Positions 59,700 through 64,000 of a stretch of 64,000 nt of DNA are shown piece by piece. This DNA comes from CAVVSQ01 sp963848825 (GTDB taxonomy: Bacteria > Planctomycetota > Planctomycetia > Gemmatales > Gemmataceae). A program made the position numbers and the translations under genes. Under the pieces are notes generated by a model, which was given only the letters and a program-made list of their open reading frames with translations, was not told where the DNA came from and made no database searches. The stretch covers positions 1,116,001 through 1,180,000 of the forward strand of contig CAWKFA010000015.1 in the NCBI GenBank assembly GCA_963848825.1, given 5' to 3'. Every line of letters begins with the position of its first letter. Position 1 is the stretch's first letter.

Positions 59700-62006
59700 A
59701 TGCGATCCATTTGTCTTTTGGCGCTGGCCGTACTTCCATTCCCTGCCGGTGAAGGAAGCGCCCAGACCCTTCCCGGCACGAAGCCGTTGGCAATGAAAGG
59801 CGACCTGGCCCGGCAAATGCTCGACGGCATCGACCGCTACCTCACGCGCGCGACGTTGGCTTCGGTTGCCCAACGCAAAGATTACTGGAAGCCCGATTAT
59901 TCCTCGGTGGAGGCGTATGCCAAATCGGTGCAGCCCAATCGTGACCGTTTCAAGAAAATCATCGGTGCCGTCGATGAGCGTTTGCCGGTCAAGGAACTCG
60001 AGGTTGTTGGCGGAACCATTCAAGAAGCGTTAGTGGCCCAGACCAAAACGTACACGGTTTACGCGGTCCGCTGGCCCGTTTTTCCTGGCGTATACGGCGA
60101 GGGTTTGTTGCTCGAACCCAGGGGCAAGGCCAAAGCCAGTGTGGTGGTAATTCCAGATGCCGACCAGACGCCGGAGATGTGGGTGGGGCTTTCTCCAGGT
60201 CTTCCGGGGACAGATTGGCAGCTTGCCCGCATCCTGGCTGAGGAAGGTTGCCGGGTTGTGGTTCCAGTTCTAATTAATCGGCAAGATACCTGGTCGGGAA
60301 GCGAAAAGCTGCAGCGCTTCACCAACCAGACCCACCGCGAATTTATCTATCGCATGGCTTTCGAAATGGGCCGGCACGTCATTGGTTACGAGGTACAAAA
60401 GGTCCTGGCCCTCGTCGATTGGTTTGGTCAGGGGAAGGACTCGCCTCCAATCGCCGTTTTCGGTTATGGGGAAGGAGGACTGCTGGCGCTTTTCAGCTCC
60501 GCTCTGGACACGCGGATTCGAGTGACGGTGGTAGATGGCTATTTCGGGCCGCGCGAGGATGTTTACAAGGAACCCATTTACCGTAATATTTGGAGTCAGT
60601 TGCGCGAATTCGGCGACGGAGAGATTCTCAGACTTATCGTGCCGCGCGTTCTTATTGCCTGGGAAACGTCGTTTCAAGCCCCTGATCCACCCGCCGCACG
60701 ATCAGGCCGAAGCGGGGCCGCGCCTGGGTTTTACGCCGCGCCTCCGGTCAAGAATTCGTTTAAGGAAATTGATCGCATTATGGTTACCCTTCCGGACAAA
60801 AAGACGTTTCCCAGGGCAATGGTTTGGTCCAATCAGTTAACGGACGCCGGATATAATTTCCTGATTGAGTCGCCGGGATTCTGGAGAGACCTCGGCGTTG
60901 ATCCGGATCATCCCAGGACCGCCCAGGCCAAACTTCAGGATAATCGAAAGAACTTCAACCCCGACCAACGCCAGAAACGCCAGTTCGACCAACTTGTCGA
61001 TTACACGCAAAAACTCTTGCCGGTTGCCAAGCAGCGCCGCGAGGAGTTTTTCTGGTCGAAGCTTGATACGTCGTCCGTGGAAAAGTTGCAGAAATCGCAG
61101 GAGCCCCTGCGCGATTATTTTTGGAAGGAAATCATCGGCAAGCTGCCCGAGCCGAGCCTGCCGATGAATCCGCGCACCAGGCTCTTGTATGAAACGCCCA
61201 GGTGGAAAGGCTACGAAGTGGTGCTGGACGTTTACGAGGACGTTTTCAGCTTTGGAGTCCTGCTGGTTCCCAATGACATCAAACCGGGCGAGCGACGACC
61301 GTGCGTAGTGTGTCAGCATGGGCTGGAAGGCCGGCCGGATGTCGTGGTCAACCCGAAGGGAAGGTCCAAGGCTTACAATTCCTTCGGCGCCCAACTCGCG
61401 GACGAAGGGTTCGTGGTTTTTGCTCCACAAAACCCCTACATCTTCAAAAACGATTTTCGCCAGGTAGTCCGCAAAGCCAACCCGCTGCAACTGACGCTTT
61501 ATGCCTTCATCGTTCGCCAGCACGAGCGCATCCTGGGATGGCTGAAAACGCTGGATTTTGTCGATGGGACGCGCATCGCCTATTATGGTCTCAGTTATGG
61601 CGGCAAGGTGGCCATGCGCATTCCGGCGCTGCTCCTGGATTATTGCCTATCGATCTGTTCAGGGGATTTCAATGAATGGATCTGGAAGAACATCAACCTG
61701 GAGTGGCCAGGGAGCTATATGTTCTCGGGTGAATATGAGATGTACGAATTCGATCTTGCCAATACCTTCAACTACGCGGAAATGGCCGCGCTGATCGCCC
61801 CCAGGCCCTTCATGGTGGAGCGCGGTCACGCGGACGGTGTCGGTCTGGATGAATACGTCGCCTTCGAATATGCCAAAGTCCGCCGTTTTTACGCCAAGAT
61901 GGGGATCGCAGACCGCACCGCCATCGAATTCTTCAATGGGGGACACGAGATTCATCTCCAGGCGACGCTGACGTTTTTGAAGAAGCACCTCCGTTTTCCC
62001 CAATAG
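59700..62006 (+). CDS. Secreted protein with two alpha/beta hydrolase domains
   Basis: 768 residues, intact. ATG 59700 is preceded by AAGGAG at ideal distance; signal peptide ends EGSAQ (residues 1-21). Domain 1 (about 120-330) has the nucleophile elbow reading VFGYGEGGLLALFSS, in which Glu replaces Ser, so it may be inactive. Domain 2 (about 480-765) has CVVCQHGLEGRPDVV, the elbow YYGLSYGGKVAMR (Ser), a likely Asp in RGHADGVGLDEY and His in FFNGGHEIHLQ, resembling acetyl-xylan-esterase/glucuronoyl-esterase-like planctomycete proteins. It probably removes ester groups from a polysaccharide. The preceding PVC dehydrogenase gene suggests shared sugar metabolism. Confidence 0.8.
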   Translation: MRSICLLALAVLPFPAGEGSAQTLPGTKPLAMKGDLARQMLDGIDRYLTRATLASVAQRKDYWKPDYSSVEAYAKSVQPNRDRFKKIIGAVDERLPVKELEVVGGTIQEALVAQTKTYTVYAVRWPVFPGVYGEGLLLEPRGKAKASVVVIPDADQTPEMWVGLSPGLPGTDWQLARILAEEGCRVVVPVLINRQDTWSGSEKLQRFTNQTHREFIYRMAFEMGRHVIGYEVQKVLALVDWFGQGKDSPPIAVFGYGEGGLLALFSSALDTRIRVTVVDGYFGPREDVYKEPIYRNIWSQLREFGDGEILRLIVPRVLIAWETSFQAPDPPAARSGRSGAAPGFYAAPPVKNSFKEIDRIMVTLPDKKTFPRAMVWSNQLTDAGYNFLIESPGFWRDLGVDPDHPRTAQAKLQDNRKNFNPDQRQKRQFDQLVDYTQKLLPVAKQRREEFFWSKLDTSSVEKLQKSQEPLRDYFWKEIIGKLPEPSLPMNPRTRLLYETPRWKGYEVVLDVYEDVFSFGVLLVPNDIKPGERRPCVVCQHGLEGRPDVVVNPKGRSKAYNSFGAQLADEGFVVFAPQNPYIFKNDFRQVVRKANPLQLTLYAFIVRQHERILGWLKTLDFVDGTRIAYYGLSYGGKVAMRIPALLLDYCLSICSGDFNEWIWKNINLEWPGSYMFSGEYEMYEFDLANTFNYAEMAALIAPRPFMVERGHADGVGLDEYVAFEYAKVRRFYAKMGIADRTAIEFFNGGHEIHLQATLTFLKKHLRFPQ

Positions 62007-62077
62007 AAGTTTGGAGATCGACAGGCGTTGCAGACAGACCCAGTCACGGGTCGTTTGCTCCGCACCGAGATTACCTG

Positions 62078-62230
62078 GCGGCGCGGGGTGCCATGACATG
62101 GCACCCGACGCGAAGAAAATCCTGATCGAGTTCTTCACCATGCTCGACGGCTTCGTGCCCGCCATGCCCACACCGTACTCGGGGTGGGCATCGGAAGCCA
62201 CTGCATGGCATGCATGGCCACCCGGCGCGG
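62078..62230. repeat. Short REP-type miniature element
   Basis: Left end GCGCGGGGTGCCATGACATG (from 62081) forms a hairpin with GGCACCCGACGCG; right end GCATGGCATGCATGGCCACC then CGGCGCGG is its loose inverted counterpart. A third hairpin lies inside (ATGCCCACACCGTACTCGGG with GTGGGCAT, about 62164-62191). The outer GCGCCGGGTG-type sequence and the GTACTC loops recall the RAYT ends at 11185. Confidence 0.6.
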
Positions 62231-62248
62231 CTCAAAACAGCCTCGGCT

Positions 62249-63010
62249 TCACTTGGCAGGTTTTTCAAATAGCTTGTCATCAAGTTTATCGAGCAGCTTG
62301 ACGGCGAGGATATCGATCTCGATCATCTTCTCACCGTTATGGAAAACCAATTGTTTCATCGGCAGATTCAGACCACCAGTTTTTATGTAATTCTTGAAAA
62401 CGATTTCAATTTCGATCTCTTTATCCGGCGCGAATAATGGCATCGCCTTACTGGTTTTGCCTCTGGCCAAGACTGCGGCTTCCTTTTCAAAATAGAAGGT
62501 CGCCAGTATTTTTCCCTTGTGTGTCGCCTCGACGGATGTGAGTACTTGATCATCGACTCGCCGGTCCTGAAGCAGGCGTAAATCGACATTGTCGACGATT
62601 CCGACAAGCTGTTGGATCATGTTAAGCGGATGGTACTGCGAATCTGGTGCGCGCTCGACCTTGATGTCAACGACGGGGTATTCGTCTTGCTTGTACCAGC
62701 ATTTATTACCATCGATCGCCCACGTAATGGCGACCTGCTTGTCGGCAGTTTTTACTTTTAAGGCTTTTCTAAAACGATTTGGCAGGTCGAATGTGTCTTC
62801 CATCGCCATGTCTACGGGACCAAGCTTGGGAATAGTCCCCTTTAATGTGCTCTTGATGTACGCCGTGTTGAGTTTGGCGATTGCGGTTGGCCCACCGTGT
62901 GCCTTAATGCTTTTTTGCACAACATCGAAAGCTGTCTCGCCTGGTTCAACACACTTTCCAAAGCTGACCACGGTCAGCCCAAGAACAAACACGGACCAAC
63001 TGACCTTCAT
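62249..63010 (-). CDS. Secreted LolA-like/outer-membrane lipoprotein-sorting-type protein
   Basis: About 253 residues from ATG 63010 (MKVSWSVFVLGLTVVSFGKC). The mature protein (AFDVVQKSIKAHGGPTAIAK, LNTAYIKSTLKGTIPKLGPV, DTFDLPNRFRKALKVKTADK, VAITWAIDGNKCWYKQDEYP, MPLFAPDKEIEIEIVFKNYI, HNGEKMIEIDILAVKLLDKL) has the alternating beta pattern of LolA/LppX-like folds and strongly resembles a family of about 250-residue planctomycete secreted proteins. Lipid carriage is possible but not shown. The start is preceded by GAGGGTGAGCC, which gives a usable ribosome site. Frame is intact. Confidence 0.6.
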   Translation of the reverse strand: MKVSWSVFVLGLTVVSFGKCVEPGETAFDVVQKSIKAHGGPTAIAKLNTAYIKSTLKGTIPKLGPVDMAMEDTFDLPNRFRKALKVKTADKQVAITWAIDGNKCWYKQDEYPVVDIKVERAPDSQYHPLNMIQQLVGIVDNVDLRLLQDRRVDDQVLTSVEATHKGKILATFYFEKEAAVLARGKTSKAMPLFAPDKEIEIEIVFKNYIKTGGLNLPMKQLVFHNGEKMIEIDILAVKLLDKLDDKLFEKPAK

Positions 63011-63147
63011 CGGCTCACCCTCGCGACGTTGTACCCGGGGTTGAGGTACTCCGAAACCCCGGTTGACCAAGCTAGACGTTATCTTAGCCCGCCAGTTCAG
63101 TCCAAGTCAATCAAGTGGGATTTTCGGGGGCCGTCGCTCTGTTGGTT

Positions 63148-63180
63148 CGCGTCGGGTGCCATGACATGGCACCCGACGCG
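63148..63180. repeat. Perfect 33-bp palindrome (REP-D)
   Basis: Arms of 16 bases (CGCGTCGGGTGCCATG and complement) with a single central A. The inner 21 bases are identical to the left hairpin of the element at 62081. It stands alone between two minus-strand genes and could end the transcript of the right-hand beta-propeller gene. Confidence 0.85.
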
Positions 63181-63258
63181 CAACTCGTAACAGCTCTGCG
63201 TGCCCGTGGGGAGGTGAGCCAGCGAGCACGTGAGCTGTGATTTCTTGTGAAGGCGCTT

Positions 63259-64000
63259 TCAGCGCCAGTCCACGCCGATGAACACCTTGCCCTTTTCCGA
63301 ACGCACGACTTTTGCATTGCCGCCATCCGGATCTGCGACCACGAGCCGAGACTCAAACTTCTTCAAGGCTTCTGAATCGAGGAAATGAACTGTCCCGATA
63401 ACGTAGACGATGTGCTTGCCGTCCGGCGCCCGAGCGCACGCGTTTACTTCGGCAGCCTGTGGGATGCCGGCCACCGGCTTGAGCATGCCGGGCTTGTCGA
63501 TGTCGATCACATAGGGTTTGTCCTTGTGGATGACGAGCGCGCGCCGGCCGTCAGGCGCGAGCCTTTCGGCCGATATCCAGCCCTTCGCCCTCTTCGCCAG
63601 GAGTTTTTCCTCCCCGCCTGCGGCCGTCATGAGATGAATGGATTTCGGGCGCCAGGCGGCTTCCGTGCCGTAGGAAGTCGCCAAGAACAGCTTGCCGTCG
63701 CGCGTTTGATCCGCGAGTAGGTAGTGCTTCAGCACGTCGAGGCGGGTTACGTTACCGGCCTTCACATCGATACGAAAATGGCGTATCTCCGGCTCTGGTC
63801 CTCCAAGGTTCACGTGCAGTTCTTGGCCACTTGGCGACCAGAACAACGTGATGAAGCCAGCGGCCTCCTTCAATTCAAACTTGGTGCCGAAATCCTTGCC
63901 GTCGAGCGCGCGCACGGACACCACGACATCCCCGTTGGTGTCGAGGGTCCAAAACGCCAGCGACTGTCGATCCGGTGACAGGCAGTTCGCGGGGGCTCGG
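63259..64000 (-). CDS. WD40-like beta-propeller protein, 5' end outside window
   Basis: The frame is open from the right edge; visible residues about 246. TolB/PD40-type blades: CLSPDRQSLAFWTLDTNGD, LFWSPSGQELHVNLGG, RDGKLFLATSYGTE, LAPDGRRALVIHKDKPYVID, ARAPDGKHIVYVIGTVHF, VADPDGGNAKVVRSEKGKVF, ending IGVDWR. Such propellers occur free in the periplasm or attached to Ser/Thr kinases in planctomycetes; the N-terminal part that would tell is not in the window. No frameshift seen. Confidence 0.82.
   Translation of the reverse strand, partial: RAPANCLSPDRQSLAFWTLDTNGDVVVSVRALDGKDFGTKFELKEAAGFITLFWSPSGQELHVNLGGPEPEIRHFRIDVKAGNVTRLDVLKHYLLADQTRDGKLFLATSYGTEAAWRPKSIHLMTAAGGEEKLLAKRAKGWISAERLAPDGRRALVIHKDKPYVIDIDKPGMLKPVAGIPQAAEVNACARAPDGKHIVYVIGTVHFLDSEALKKFESRLVVADPDGGNAKVVRSEKGKVFIGVDWR

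Overview
The window looks like a chromosome segment of a GC-rich planctomycete, most likely of the Gemmata/Isosphaera side of the phylum. The evidence is a PVC-type membrane-bound dehydrogenase/cytochrome fusion, a Trx7/PDZ selenoprotein, a second CxxCH cytochrome of planctomycetal type, an ECF sigma/anti-sigma pair, WD40 and TPR proteins, Kdo/LPS-transport genes and a GldF/GldG/DUF4340 exporter cluster. No rRNA, tRNA or CRISPR array was seen.

Bases 1 to about 14.3 kb are an accessory, mobile-element-rich zone. A DDE-integrase transposase enters from the left edge. A WD40 gene is split by an IS256-family element with a 7-bp target duplication. An Rhs/YD-repeat gene is broken into pieces, one carrying an ISL3 element whose transposase has an amber stop. 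A REP-associated tyrosine transposase (RAYT) sits among deleted and miniature copies of itself, beside a duplicated fragment of the selenoprotein gene. A smaller accessory patch lies at about 32.1-34.7 kb.

From 14.4 to 31 kb come the selenoprotein (TGA plus a good bacterial SECIS hairpin), dnaE, an ECF sigma factor with overlapping anti-sigma, a secreted protein bracketed by REP-like palindromes, the kdsD-kdsC-OstA/LptC-like LPS cluster, a TolC-family lipoprotein, a lipase, a beta-hydroxyacid dehydrogenase and a cytochrome.

From 35.3 to 64 kb come a dolichol-phosphate-mannose-synthase-like glycosyltransferase, an ABC ATPase-GldF-GldG-DUF4340 operon, an LplT/Aas-like transporter-acyltransferase, an ATP-dependent DNA ligase with its exonuclease, a very large CsgG/TPR lipoprotein with near-identical internal repeats, a polysaccharide lyase, the PVC dehydrogenase-cytochrome followed by a double alpha/beta hydrolase, and a beta-propeller gene leaving the right edge.

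An important caveat is that about twenty genes, including dnaE (at least five shifts), kdsD and the GldFG operon, carry single-base frameshifts, often in homopolymers, while protein similarity continues across the break. I read most of these as sequencing/assembly indels and give each such gene as one CDS spanning the break. Genes in mobile elements with true in-frame stops or insertions are called pseudogenes.
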